NCBI RefSeq assembly: GCF_016082275.1
Contig: NZ_MOWM01000033.1
Coordinates: 1-56,057, forward strand
From: Variovorax sp. E3
GTDB lineage: Bacteria; Pseudomonadota; Gammaproteobacteria; Burkholderiales; Burkholderiaceae_C
Length of the DNA stretch: 56,057 nt
Reading direction: 5' to 3'
Positions 36,580-44,892 of the stretch are shown here, in pieces; position 1 is the stretch's first letter; every line of letters begins with the position of its first letter. The notes beneath the pieces were generated by a model that was given only the letters and a program-made list of their open reading frames with translations, ran no database searches and was not told the DNA's origin. The translations under genes were made by a program, and so were the position numbers.

Positions 36580-37695
36580 TCAGGTCTTCTTGGCCTGCCG
36601 TCCGAAGTAGTGGTTGTAGGCCATCTTGAAATCGACCGAATAGTCGTTCTGCCACTGGCCCGCGCGCTCGGCGAAGGCACGCTGCGAGTCGAGCACCTTC
36701 TTGAACATCGGGTTCTCGGCCGACTTCTTGGCGATGGTCTTGTCCCACGAGGCGAGCTGCGCGCGCAGCACGGCGTCGGGCGTCTTGTAGAACTTGATGC
36801 CGCTCTTCTTCAGCTCTTCATAGTCCTTGGAGTTGCGGTCGATGGCCTTCCAGCTCATGTCGGCACTGGCCGCCTGCGTGGCGTACTCGATGATCGACTT
36901 GAGCTCGGGCGGCAGCGACTTGAGCTTGCCGCCGTTGAACAGCACCTCGAACTGCTCGCCGCTCTGGTGGAAGCTCTGCAGCATGCAGTTCTTGGCCACG
37001 TCGGGAAAGCCCAGCACGCGGTCGCTGGAGGCGTTGTTGAACTCGGCCGCGTCGATCAGCCCGCGGTCCAGCGCGGGCACGATCTCGCCGCCGGGCAGCG
37101 GGTTCACGGCCGCGCCCATGTCGGTGAATACGTCGACCGCCAGGCCCACGGTGCGGAACTTCAGGCCCTTCATGTCCTCGGCCTTGGCCACCGGCTTCTT
37201 GAACCAGCCCAGCGGCTGCGTGGGCATGGGGCCGTAGAGGTAGGAGGCGACGTCCAGGTTCAGGCTCTTGTAGATCTCGTCCATCAGCGCCTTGCCGCCG
37301 CCGTAGGTGTGCCAGGCCAGGATCATGTTGGCGTCCATGCCGTAGCCCGGGCCCGACCCCCACAGCGCAAGCGCCGAGTTCTTGCCGTACCAGTACGCGA
37401 CCACGCCGTGGCCGCCGTCGAGCGTGCCCTTGGCCACCGCGTCGAGCAGCTGAAAGGCGGGCACCACCGAGCCGGCGGGCAGCACCTCGATCTTCAGGCG
37501 GTTGCCCGCCATGTCATTGACCTTCTTGGCGTAGTCCTGCGCGTACTCGTGGAAGATGTCCTTGGCGGGCCAGGTGCTCTGGAAGCGCAAGGACGTGGTC
37601 TGGGCCATGCTGACCATCGGCACCGACATGGCGCCGGCGGCCACGGCGGCGCCCTTGAGCAGCCCGCGGCGGCGGGGCAGTTTGCTGTCTGTCAT
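36580..37695 (-). CDS. dctP: TRAP transporter substrate-binding protein (DctP family)
   Basis: A 371-residue periplasmic binding protein. The N-terminus is a twin-arginine-like signal (LPRRRGLLKGAAVAAGAM) with cleavage near SMAQ. Mature hallmarks are LRFQSTWPAKDIFHEYAQDY, LKFRTVGLAVDVFTDMGAAV (with the carboxylate-clamping Arg) and ALDRGLIDAAEFNNASSD. The sequence is of the mannitol/chloroaromatic-compound TRAP group, whose ligands are often 2-keto or aromatic acids. It is the first gene of a dctP-dctQ-dctM operon. GGAGAGACAA precedes ATG 37695. A rhodanese gene is divergent. Confidence 0.94.
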   Translation of the reverse strand: MTDSKLPRRRGLLKGAAVAAGAMSVPMVSMAQTTSLRFQSTWPAKDIFHEYAQDYAKKVNDMAGNRLKIEVLPAGSVVPAFQLLDAVAKGTLDGGHGVVAYWYGKNSALALWGSGPGYGMDANMILAWHTYGGGKALMDEIYKSLNLDVASYLYGPMPTQPLGWFKKPVAKAEDMKGLKFRTVGLAVDVFTDMGAAVNPLPGGEIVPALDRGLIDAAEFNNASSDRVLGFPDVAKNCMLQSFHQSGEQFEVLFNGGKLKSLPPELKSIIEYATQAASADMSWKAIDRNSKDYEELKKSGIKFYKTPDAVLRAQLASWDKTIAKKSAENPMFKKVLDSQRAFAERAGQWQNDYSVDFKMAYNHYFGRQAKKT

Positions 37696-37810
37696 TTGTC
37701 TCTCTCCAATTGGCTGTTCTGACTGGGAAAACCCAGGCCGCCGTCTTGGAGTTATGGTTTGACAGGCCCAAGCCGCCATCATTTGGCGCGAGGGAACACG
37801 CGACAAACAG

Positions 37811-37836
37811 GGTTTTCACGAAGCGGTGAAAAATCC
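37811..37836. promoter_or_regulatory. inverted repeat in dctP/rhodanese divergent region
   Basis: TTTTCAC and GTGAAAA flank GAAGCG; the outer GGG/CCC extends the symmetry. It lies between the divergent TRAP operon and rhodanese gene, 38 bp before the rhodanese ATG. It could be an operator or part of the 5' leader. No regulator gene is next to it. Confidence 0.4.
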
Positions 37837-37873
37837 CGCTAGTTGAAAACCCGTACTGCAAGGAAACAAAGAG

Positions 37874-38284
37874 ATGACTGAATCCGTGGCGAACAAGGGC
37901 TACGCCGGCGACGTGACGCCCGAGCAGGCCGCCCAGTGGATGACCAGCGGCGAAGCCGTGATGGTCGACGTGCGCACCGACGCCGAGCGCGAATGGGTCG
38001 GCTATGTGCCGGGCGCCGTGCCGCTGGCGTGGAAGCAGTGGCCGGGCATGGCGATGAACCCGGCCTTCGACGCGGGCGTGCGCGCGGCCGGTGAAGGCGG
38101 CAAGAAGGTCGTGCTGCTGTGCCGCAGCGGGGTGCGCTCGGTGGCGGCTGCCAAGCGGGCGACCGAGCTGGGGGTCGAGGCCTACAACATCCTCGAAGGC
38201 TTTGAAGGCAACCCGGACGAGAACGGCCACCGTGGGTTGATCGGCGGATGGCGCAAGCGCGGGTTGCCGTGGAAGCAGAGCTGA
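37874..38284 (+). CDS. rhodanese-like sulfurtransferase
   Basis: A 136-residue single-domain rhodanese, transferring sulfane sulfur through an active-site cysteine. The catalytic loop is LLCRSGVRSV with Cys83; VMVDVRTDAEREWVGYVPGA is the conserved N-terminal motif, and the domain end GFEGNPDENGHRG is typical of small bacterial forms. There is no signal peptide. It stands alone, divergent from the TRAP transporter. Acceptor unknown. AAGGAAACAAAGAG lies upstream of ATG 37874. Confidence 0.93.
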   Translation: MTESVANKGYAGDVTPEQAAQWMTSGEAVMVDVRTDAEREWVGYVPGAVPLAWKQWPGMAMNPAFDAGVRAAGEGGKKVVLLCRSGVRSVAAAKRATELGVEAYNILEGFEGNPDENGHRGLIGGWRKRGLPWKQS

Positions 38285-38345
38285 GTAGCCTGCCCTCGCT
38301 ACGATGCAGAAGACCGTGTGGCGCCGCTGCTCGATGGCGCTCTCT

Positions 38346-38795
38346 TCATGGCGGGGTCAGAAGATCCGGGCGATGGGCGCGGAGCCAGTTCTCGGCATGG
38401 GTCAGCAGCTGTGCGGCCTGGGCGATACAGGCCTGCAGCGTGGCGGTGGAAACCGGGTCACCTTCGTAGTCGCTCACGTTGCGTTGCCGGCGCAGCGCAT
38501 CGAGCACGATGATCTCCGGCTGTGCCACCGCCATCGTCAGGCCGAGGCTCTGGATGGCCGTCTGGTGGTGGCCCGGCTGGCTGGTGGACGTGCGGTAGCC
38601 GTTGGCCCACAAACCCAGCATCGCGCATTGCATGATGGATTTGTAGGCCGCATCGAATCGGTTGTCGGCGCTCACCTGTGCCACATGCGCGTCGGCCAGA
38701 TTTCGCCGCGCCGCCTGAAGCAATTTGGCGATGCCCGCTGCATCAGGCTGATGGGGCTGCAGTCGCCCGATTGCCAGCAAGTTCAGCAAGCTCAT
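38346..38795 (-). CDS. HEPN-like protein, putative toxin of a HEPN/MNT pair
   Basis: A 149-residue largely helical protein. It starts inside the end of the upstream MNT gene (53-bp overlap) with GGAGGAG before its ATG, so the pair is coupled. LRRQRNVSDYEGD at residues 101-113 looks like the C-terminal HEPN motif, R-x4-Y, but the usual catalytic His is Asp109 (RNVSDY). HEPN partners of MNT nucleotidyltransferases (HepT) are ribonucleases silenced by modification of a Tyr near this motif. The missing His leaves activity uncertain. Base composition is lower in GC than neighbours. Confidence 0.72.
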   Translation of the reverse strand: MSLLNLLAIGRLQPHQPDAAGIAKLLQAARRNLADAHVAQVSADNRFDAAYKSIMQCAMLGLWANGYRTSTSQPGHHQTAIQSLGLTMAVAQPEIIVLDALRRQRNVSDYEGDPVSTATLQACIAQAAQLLTHAENWLRAHRPDLLTPP

Positions 38796-39372
38796 CGGCT
38801 CCTCCCTTCACGAACAGCTTTGGCTTGGCCAGTATGTCGCGTGCGAATGCATCGCCGCTGCGCGCGCGCTGCGCAAATTCTTCGGGCGTGTAGAGCACCG
38901 TGTTCACCTCGCGGCCCAGCGCCGCATGCAGAGGGAACACTGCCTGTGCCAGCGCCATGAAATCCACGCTGCCCAGCACCAGCAAGTCCACGTCGCTGCC
39001 CGGCGAGGGTGTGCCACGCGCGATGGAGCCGAAGACCAGCGCCAACCCGATTTGCGCATCCAGAGGCGCCAGCGCATCGCGCACGGCAGGCACCACGCCG
39101 TGCGTCTTGCGAAACAGCGCCGCCAGATCATCGAACAGAGGATGGCTTGTGTTGGCGCCGTAGCGCACCTGGTTGCCTTGTTCGCTGCGTACCAGCAGGC
39201 CTGTGCGCGCCAGCTTATCTACCTCTCGCGCCAGCGTGCCCGCATGGCTGGCGGTCAGGCGCGCAAGTTCCCGCAGGTGGAAGCTCGACTGTGGCTGCAG
39301 CAACAGCACCGCCAGCGTGCGTTGGCGCGCGGCGGGAAACAGCAGGTCCATCAAGGAAGAGTCGTTGCTCAT
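38743..39372 (-). CDS. MNT nucleotidyltransferase with fused winged-helix HTH (putative antitoxin)
   Basis: A 209-residue two-domain protein. Residues 5-75 form a winged HTH (FHLRELARLTASHAGTLARE as the recognition region). Residues 95-200 are a minimal nucleotidyltransferase with VFGSIARGTPSPGSDVDLLV, where Ser116 and Asp127/Asp129 bind nucleotide and metal. In MntA-HepT systems the MNT protein adenylylates the HEPN toxin; here an added DNA-binding domain suggests it is also the repressor. Start set at 39372, where the direct repeat covers the ATG; an upstream in-frame ATG at 39438 would translate that repeat into RLISNN/RLMSND. Confidence 0.8.
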   Translation of the reverse strand: MSNDSSLMDLLFPAARQRTLAVLLLQPQSSFHLRELARLTASHAGTLAREVDKLARTGLLVRSEQGNQVRYGANTSHPLFDDLAALFRKTHGVVPAVRDALAPLDAQIGLALVFGSIARGTPSPGSDVDLLVLGSVDFMALAQAVFPLHAALGREVNTVLYTPEEFAQRARSGDAFARDILAKPKLFVKGGADELAELAGNRATAAPSA

Positions 39373-39401
39373 TAGGCGACGATTGTTGCTAATAAGGCGA
39401 C
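39364..39401. promoter_or_regulatory. direct repeat, probable operator of the HEPN/MNT operon
   Basis: Two copies, GTTGCTCATTAGGCGAC (39364-39380) and GTTGCTAATAAGGCGAC (39385-39401), differ at two positions and start 21 bp apart, two turns of the helix. The first covers the MNT start codon. Position and spacing fit binding by two HTH protomers on one DNA face. Confidence 0.7.
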
Positions 39402-39483
39402 ATTCGGCAAGTGTGGAATGCCGGCTTGTCTCATGCATTGTTCAAGCACCGTCGATCGCGCGGCACTCATGGTGAGCCGAAAA

Positions 39484-39511
39484 CAGGAAGCCCACGGCGT
39501 GCCGTGGGCTT
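39484..39511 (-). terminator. terminator-like hairpin downstream of the DUF4242 gene
   Basis: AAGCCCACGGC and its exact complement separated by two bases give an 11-bp stem (about 10 bp with a 4-nt loop). On the minus strand it is followed by CCTGTTTTC. It lies about 58 bp after the DUF4242 stop and between that gene and the HEPN/MNT operon. Confidence 0.65.
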
Positions 39512-39569
39512 GGTTGGCGTCGGGGGCGTCTGCCCTGGCGGCAGAACTGACCGAAAAGATCCGCTCGCC

Positions 39570-39842
39570 TCACTCGGCCGTGGCCGGGTCGATCACGCTG
39601 TAGACCCGGTCCACGCGATTGGCCGGAAAGCCGCCGAGCTCCGCGTGCCGGCGCACCAGGGCCTCGTCGGTGGCCTGGTAGACGCAATAGACGCGGTCGT
39701 CGGTCACGTAGCTGTGGATCCACTGGATGTCGGTGCCCATGCTGCTGAGCACACCGCAGGACTTTTGCGAGATGGATTTCAGGTCCGACGGGGTCAGCTT
39801 GCCGGCGCCTGGGATGTCTCGCTCGATGACGAATTTGGGCAT
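39570..39842 (-). CDS. DUF4242 family protein
   Basis: A 90-residue protein with the DUF4242 (ferredoxin-like, SCO4226-like) pattern: MPKFVIERDIPGAGKLT, SYVTDDRVYCVYQATDEALV, and HAELGGFPANRVDRVYSVI. A studied homologue binds nickel; metal use here is unproven. AGGAGTACCGAT precedes the ATG. It is divergent from an AraC regulator, which may control it, and followed by a hairpin terminator. Confidence 0.85.
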   Translation of the reverse strand: MPKFVIERDIPGAGKLTPSDLKSISQKSCGVLSSMGTDIQWIHSYVTDDRVYCVYQATDEALVRRHAELGGFPANRVDRVYSVIDPATAE

Positions 39843-39978
39843 ATCGGTACTCCTGTCTACTGCCTAGAATCGGTCGAAGGTGACCAGTGCCTATGGTGCC
39901 GACGCGAAGCCGTTCCGTATTGCCCGCTTCGCCGGACTTGTTGACCGAAACCCCGCCCTCGCTTGCCGGGAGGTGACC

Positions 39979-40932
39979 ATGGATGTCTTGTCTGACGTGC
40001 TGCGGACCATCCGCCTGGAGGGCGCGCTGTTCCTGAACGGGGACATGTATGCACCCTGGTGTTTCAAGGTACCCAAGGGTACGGACATCGCGCAGTTGCT
40101 CAGGCCCGGTGCGCAGCGCCTGGCCATCTGCCACCTGGTGCTGCAAGGCGAATGCTGGGCCCAGGTCGAAGGCGGGGCGCCGATCCGGGCACATGCCGGC
40201 GAAGTCATCGCCGCGCCGCATGGCGACTCTCATGTGCTGGGCAGCGGCCTGCAGCATGCGGCAGTGGACATGGCGCATGTGGTGAGTCCGCGGGCGCCCG
40301 AGCTGGAGCGTGTGCGCTATGGCGGCAATGGCGAGCGCACATTGCTCGTGTGCAGCTGGTTCGCGTACGAGGGCGACGCGCCCAACCCCGTCATGGCGAA
40401 CATTCCGCGCCTGTTCACCACGCCGCTGCGCAGCAGGCCGGCGGGCCCGTGGATCGAGCAGTCCATCGACTTCGTGCTGGGCGATGCGGCTTCGCATACG
40501 CCCGGTTCGGAGATGGTCGCCGCCAAGGTGGCGGAAGTGCTGTTCGCCGAAGTGCTGCGCGGCTACATCGAGTCCATGCCCGCCAACAGCCCCGGCTGGC
40601 TGGCCGGCCTGCGCGACCCCCACGTGAGCCGCTGCCTGGCGCTGATGCATGCCGAGCCCGCGCGCAACTGGACGGTCGACGCACTGGCGCAGGAAACCCA
40701 CATCTCGCGCAGCGTGCTCGCGGACCGCTTCACCGAACTGGTGGGCGCGCCGCCCATGCACTACCTGGCGCGCTGGCGCATGATCCTGGCCGCCGGCATG
40801 CTGCGAAAGGACCAGTGCAACCTGGCGCGCATTGCCGAGGGTGTCGGCTACGAGTCGGAAGCCGCCTTCAACCGCGCATTCAAGCGCGAGTACGGCGTGT
40901 CACCAGGGGCATGGAGGCACAACGGCGCCTAG
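39979..40932 (+). CDS. AraC-family regulator with N-terminal cupin
   Basis: A 317-residue regulator of the AraC cupin_6-type subfamily. Residues 1-170 form the cupin domain (FKVPKGTDIAQLLRPGAQRL, then GDSHVLGSGL); the C-terminal 100 residues hold two HTH motifs (LAQETHISRSVLADRFTELV and IAEGVGYESEAAFNRAFKRE, with VSPGAWR). The start at 39979 is chosen because GGGAGGTGACC precedes it and it matches the family N-terminus. It is divergent from the DUF4242 gene, the most likely target; the inducer is unknown. Confidence 0.9.
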   Translation: MDVLSDVLRTIRLEGALFLNGDMYAPWCFKVPKGTDIAQLLRPGAQRLAICHLVLQGECWAQVEGGAPIRAHAGEVIAAPHGDSHVLGSGLQHAAVDMAHVVSPRAPELERVRYGGNGERTLLVCSWFAYEGDAPNPVMANIPRLFTTPLRSRPAGPWIEQSIDFVLGDAASHTPGSEMVAAKVAEVLFAEVLRGYIESMPANSPGWLAGLRDPHVSRCLALMHAEPARNWTVDALAQETHISRSVLADRFTELVGAPPMHYLARWRMILAAGMLRKDQCNLARIAEGVGYESEAAFNRAFKREYGVSPGAWRHNGA

Positions 40933-41048
40933 GAGGCCGTGCGGCGAAAGCGTGAGGAGCGCGCGGCGGCCCGATGGATTGGGCCGCATGCCCTTGAGGT
41001 AAACCCTGATGGTTCTTCGACGCCTGTCTGCCTAGGATTGCGTCTCTC

Positions 41049-41066
41049 TGCACAATCGATTGTGCA
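41049..41066. promoter_or_regulatory. LacI-type operator upstream of sugar ABC operon
   Basis: TGCACAATCGATTGTGCA is a perfect 18-bp palindrome with a central CG, the hallmark of LacI-family operators. It lies 61 bp before the first gene of the sugar transport operon. A LacI-family gene stands at the far end of the same cluster (48468-49478). I find no second exact copy in the window. Confidence 0.85.
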
Positions 41067-41126
41067 AAACATTCAAACCTCTTCTTGTGACGCGGCAGTT
41101 CCCGCTCCCCGCGCCATCGCCAGATC

Positions 41127-42116
41127 ATGAAGCTCGGCCTTCCTCGTGACCCGCAACTGTCGTTCCTGCTGCTGGTGAATCTGCTGGTGATCGTTGTCGC
41201 GACCGCCTGGTCCCGCGGGCAGTTCGCCAGCGCCGACAACCTCCAGTCGATGGCAAGCCAGCTGCCCGAAATCGGGTTGCTCGCCATCGGCGTGATGCTC
41301 ACCATGATTTCCGGCAACGGCGGCATCGACCTGTCCGGCGCCGCCATGGCCAACCTGGCCGGCGTGGTGGGCGCGCTGGTTGCGCCGCAGCTGGTGTCTC
41401 CCGACGATGCGCCGGCCCTTTTCACCGTGCTCTTCGCCGCCGTGGCCCTGGTCACGGGCGTCGTGGGCGGCGCGGTCAACGGCTTGCTCATCGCACGCCT
41501 GGGGCTCACGCCGATCCTGGCAACGCTGGGTACGCAACTGGTGTTCACCGGCATCGCGGTCGTCCTCACCAACGGCTCCGCCGTGCGGCTGGGCTACGTG
41601 GAGCCGCTGTCGGCCATCGGCAACGACATGGTGCTGGGCATTCCCATTGCCTTCGTCATCTTCTTCCTGGCCACGCTGCTGCTGGGCCTGGTCCTCGGCC
41701 GCAGCGCCTACGGCGTGCGGCTCTACCTGATGGGCACGAATCCGAAGGCGGCGCGCTTCACGGGCATCTCGCCGACCAGGGTCCTGCTCACGACCTACGT
41801 CCTGAGCGGCGCGCTGGCCGCGCTGGCCGGCGTGCTCATCGCATCGCGCACCGCGAGCGTGAAGTGGGACTACGGCGGCTCGTACCTGCTCATCACCATC
41901 CTGATCGCCGTGATGGCCGGCGTCAGGCCCTCCGGCGGATACGGCCGCATGACCTGCCTTTTCTTCTCCGCCACGGCCTTGCAGGTTCTCTCGAGCGCTT
42001 TCAACCTGGTGGGCATTTCCAGCTTTTTCCGCGACTGTGCCTGGGGACTGATGCTGCTGCTGTTCCTGGCCTCCTCACGCGTCGAGTTCAAGCGCTGGCT
42101 GCCGCGCCGGGGTTGA
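41127..42116 (+). CDS. sugar ABC transporter permease (RbsC/LsrC type)
   Basis: A 329-residue permease with about nine membrane spans. EIGLLAIGVMLTMISGNGGIDLSG is the conserved BPD_transp_2 segment, and NPKAARFTGI is the cytoplasmic docking loop. It is the first gene of a complete carbohydrate uptake cluster (permease, binding protein, double ATPase, second permease, kinase). Two permeases imply a heterodimer like LsrC/LsrD. The palindrome upstream suggests LacI-type control. Sugar unknown. Confidence 0.9.
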   Translation: MKLGLPRDPQLSFLLLVNLLVIVVATAWSRGQFASADNLQSMASQLPEIGLLAIGVMLTMISGNGGIDLSGAAMANLAGVVGALVAPQLVSPDDAPALFTVLFAAVALVTGVVGGAVNGLLIARLGLTPILATLGTQLVFTGIAVVLTNGSAVRLGYVEPLSAIGNDMVLGIPIAFVIFFLATLLLGLVLGRSAYGVRLYLMGTNPKAARFTGISPTRVLLTTYVLSGALAALAGVLIASRTASVKWDYGGSYLLITILIAVMAGVRPSGGYGRMTCLFFSATALQVLSSAFNLVGISSFFRDCAWGLMLLLFLASSRVEFKRWLPRRG

Positions 42117-42134
42117 GCACCGCGCCAAGTCATC

Positions 42135-42150
42135 CATTCATTCATTCATT
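42135..42150. repeat. CATT tetranucleotide repeat (four units)
   Basis: Four perfect CATT units in the 116-bp gap between the first permease and the binding-protein gene. It is short, but simple repeats of this kind are rare in GC-rich DNA. It is too far from the binding-protein start to alter translation directly. Confidence 0.8.
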
Positions 42151-42232
42151 CACTTCCCGAAGGCCCCGGCGCAATTCCCTTCTTGCGTCGGGCGCATGTG
42201 TCGAAGGGCGATTTTTCAAGGAGACAGCCAAG

Positions 42233-43243
42233 ATGAAAAACACCAGAAAACTGATCCCGTGCGCTTTGATCGCCGCCGCGGCGGCCACCGCCGTGGGCGC
42301 AATCCATGCGCAAGGCAAAGAGCAGGTCATCGCCACCGTGGTGAAGATCACCGGCATCAGCTGGTTCAACCGCATGGAAGATGGCGTCAAGGCGTTCGGC
42401 ACCGACAACGCCGGCATCAAGACTTTCCAGACAGGCCCCGGTCAGGCGGACGCGGCGCAGCAACTGCGCGTGATCGAAGACCTCGTGGCCAAGAACGTCA
42501 GCGCCATCGCGGTCGTTCCCTTCGACCCGCCGACGCTCGAACCGGTGCTCAAGCGGGCGATCGACAAAGGCATCAAGGTGGTGACCCACGAGGCCGACAA
42601 CCAGAAGAACACGCAGATCGACATCGAGGCTTTCGACAACGTCGACTACGGCGCGCGCCTGAACGACCGCATGGCGGAGTGCATGAACAAGAGCGGCAAG
42701 TGGACCTCCTTCGTCGGGTCGCTGGGCAGCCAGTCGCATGTGCAGTGGGCCGATGCCGGCGCGGCGAATGCGTCGAAGAAATATGCGGGCCTGCAGCTCG
42801 TCGCCGCCAAGAACGAGTCGTTCAACGACGCGACCAAGGCCTATGAAAAAACCAAGGAGCTGTTGCGCAAGTATCCGGACATCAAGGGCTTCCAGGGCTC
42901 CTCGTCCCTCGACGTCCTGGGCATCGGCCGCGCGGTGGAAGAGGCGGGCAAGCAGGGCAAGGTCTGCGTCTTCGGAACCGGCCTGCCCGGCGAAGCCGCC
43001 AAGCTGCTGGAGTCGGGCGCCATCACCGGCATCTCGTTCTGGGATCCGAAGGATGCGGGCATCGTCATGAACAAGATGGCCAAGCTGCTGCTGGACGGCA
43101 AGAGCCCCGAAACCGGCATGAACCTGGGCGTCAAGGGCTACGAGAAGGTGCTGGTTTCCAAGGGACCGGGACGCGGCGTGATCGTTCGCGGCCAGGCCTG
43201 GGTCGACGTCGACAAGAGCAACTACAAGCAATACCCGTTCTGA
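42233..43243 (+). CDS. sugar ABC transporter substrate-binding protein (LsrB/RhaS-like)
   Basis: A 336-residue periplasmic binding protein of the sugar-binding Peripla_BP_4 class. The signal is KLIPCALIAAAAATAVGAIH with cleavage near HAQG. The mature part begins VIATVVKITGISWFNRMEDG, close to LsrB (autoinducer-2) and RhaS (rhamnose) types. Ligand-facing residues in DADNQ-like (VVTHEADNQKN) and FWDPKDAG positions fit an uncommon five-carbon or deoxy sugar, but not proof. AAGGAGACAGCC precedes ATG 42233. Likely the most highly expressed gene of the operon. Confidence 0.9.
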   Translation: MKNTRKLIPCALIAAAAATAVGAIHAQGKEQVIATVVKITGISWFNRMEDGVKAFGTDNAGIKTFQTGPGQADAAQQLRVIEDLVAKNVSAIAVVPFDPPTLEPVLKRAIDKGIKVVTHEADNQKNTQIDIEAFDNVDYGARLNDRMAECMNKSGKWTSFVGSLGSQSHVQWADAGAANASKKYAGLQLVAAKNESFNDATKAYEKTKELLRKYPDIKGFQGSSSLDVLGIGRAVEEAGKQGKVCVFGTGLPGEAAKLLESGAITGISFWDPKDAGIVMNKMAKLLLDGKSPETGMNLGVKGYEKVLVSKGPGRGVIVRGQAWVDVDKSNYKQYPF

Positions 43244-43282
43244 GGCCGTCCGGCTCGAGCGCATCTGAACGAGACCACAAGC

Positions 43283-44884
43283 ATGGCGTCCACCGAGTTT
43301 GCAGAAGAAACGCGCGCGTCCGCGAGCGAACATGAAGTCGAAGGCCGAGCGGGCTCGGCCGCCGTCGGCGCATTCCTGGAGGTCGTGGGCGTTCACAAGC
43401 GCTTCGCCGGCGTGCATGCGCTGCGGGGCGTCTCGCTGACGATCCGGCCCGGCGAGGTCTATCACCTGCTGGGCGAGAACGGGTGCGGCAAGAGCACGCT
43501 GATCAAGATCATCTCGGGCGTGCAGCCTCCCGATGAAGGCGAGCTTCGCATCAACGGCGTGCGCTTCGCCGCGCTGTCGTCCCTGGACTCGCTCACGGCC
43601 GGCATCGAGACGGTCTATCAGGACCTCTCGCTCCTGCCGAACCTGAGCGTTGCCGAGAACATCGGGCTGACGGAGCAGCTCGTTGCGAACCGGGGGCGGC
43701 TCTCGCGCGGGCTGGATCGGCGCAAGCTGGCGCAGACAGCCGCCCGCGCACTCGCCATGGTGGGCCTTCCCGACGCCGCCGGCTTCCAGCGTGCGCTGGT
43801 GGAGTCGCTGCCGATCGCGACCCGGCAACTGATCGCCATTGCCCGCGCCATTGCCACGAACGCGCGCATGGTGATCATGGACGAGCCGACCACGGCGCTC
43901 ACGAAGCGCGAGGTCGACAACCTGATCGCCGTGGTGCGCAAACTGCAGTCGAACGGCGTGGCGGTGCTCTTCGTGAGTCACAAGCTCGACGAGTGCTATG
44001 CCATCGGCGGCGAGGTCATCGTGTTCCGTGACGGACAGAAGGTGGCGCAGGGGCCCATCGCCGGCTTCGACAAGGCGGAGCTGGCACGCCTCATGACAGG
44101 CCGCGACATCGCGACCCAGCGATACAGGACGACGCCTGCCAACGGGCCGGAGTTGCTGAAGGTCCGGGGGCTCGGCCGGCGCGGTGCGTTTTCAGACGTC
44201 GACTTCGTGCTCGGTCGCGGCGAGATCCTCGGCGTGACGGGCCTGCTCGACTCGGGGCGCAATGAACTCGCGCATGCGCTGGCCGGCGTGGCGCCGGCGG
44301 ACTCCGGCTCGATCGCGCTCGACGGCGAGGTCGTGGTGCTGCAGCAACCCGGCGATGCGATCGCTCTGGGCATCGGCTACGTGCCCGAAGACAGGCTCGG
44401 CGAAGGCCTGTTCCTCGACAAGTCCATCCAGGAAAACGTCGTCTCGGTCGTGATCTCGAAGTTGCGAGGCCGCCTGGGGCTGCTGGAGCCGCAGCGCGGC
44501 CAGGCGCTGGCCGAAACCATCGTGCGCGACCTGCAGATCGCCACGCCCGATGTCCTGCGCCCCGTGCAGTCCTTGTCCGGCGGCAACCAGCAGCGCGTGC
44601 TCATCGGGCGCTGGCTCACCATCAAGCCGCGCCTGTTGATCCTGCACGGCCCGACCGTGGGCGTCGACGTGGGCTCGAAGGACATCATCTATCGCCTCGT
44701 CCAGCGCCTGGCCGAGGAGGGGCTGTCGGTGATCCTGGTCAGCGACGACCTGCCCGAACTGCTGCAGAACTGCGACCGCATCCTGCTGATGAAGAAAGGC
44801 CGGCTCGTCTCGCAGTTCGACGCACGGCAACTGGACGAGAGCACGCTCTACCGGGCGCTGCTGTCGGAGACCTCCCCGAACTGA
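43283..44884 (+). CDS. sugar ABC transporter duplicated ATP-binding protein (RbsA/LsrA type)
   Basis: A 533-residue protein with two ABC domains. Domain 1 has Walker A GENGCGKST, Walker B MVIMDEPTTALT and a divergent signature (LPIATRQLIAIARAI). Domain 2 has the usual degenerate P-loop (GLLDSGRNE), a good LSGGNQQRVLIGRWL signature, but a Walker B of LLILHGPTVGVD: HG replaces the Asp-Glu pair normally seen as LLILDEPT. So only site 1 seems able to bind and hydrolyse ATP normally. A 33-residue N-terminal extension is unusual; a later start is possible. Confidence 0.9.
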   Translation: MASTEFAEETRASASEHEVEGRAGSAAVGAFLEVVGVHKRFAGVHALRGVSLTIRPGEVYHLLGENGCGKSTLIKIISGVQPPDEGELRINGVRFAALSSLDSLTAGIETVYQDLSLLPNLSVAENIGLTEQLVANRGRLSRGLDRRKLAQTAARALAMVGLPDAAGFQRALVESLPIATRQLIAIARAIATNARMVIMDEPTTALTKREVDNLIAVVRKLQSNGVAVLFVSHKLDECYAIGGEVIVFRDGQKVAQGPIAGFDKAELARLMTGRDIATQRYRTTPANGPELLKVRGLGRRGAFSDVDFVLGRGEILGVTGLLDSGRNELAHALAGVAPADSGSIALDGEVVVLQQPGDAIALGIGYVPEDRLGEGLFLDKSIQENVVSVVISKLRGRLGLLEPQRGQALAETIVRDLQIATPDVLRPVQSLSGGNQQRVLIGRWLTIKPRLLILHGPTVGVDVGSKDIIYRLVQRLAEEGLSVILVSDDLPELLQNCDRILLMKKGRLVSQFDARQLDESTLYRALLSETSPN

Positions 44885-44892
44885 ATCGCCGA

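Noticed and set aside
39418..39603. 61-residue plus-strand open frame
   Set aside because: No ribosome-binding site, no recognisable pattern, and it covers the terminator hairpin and the end of the DUF4242 gene.
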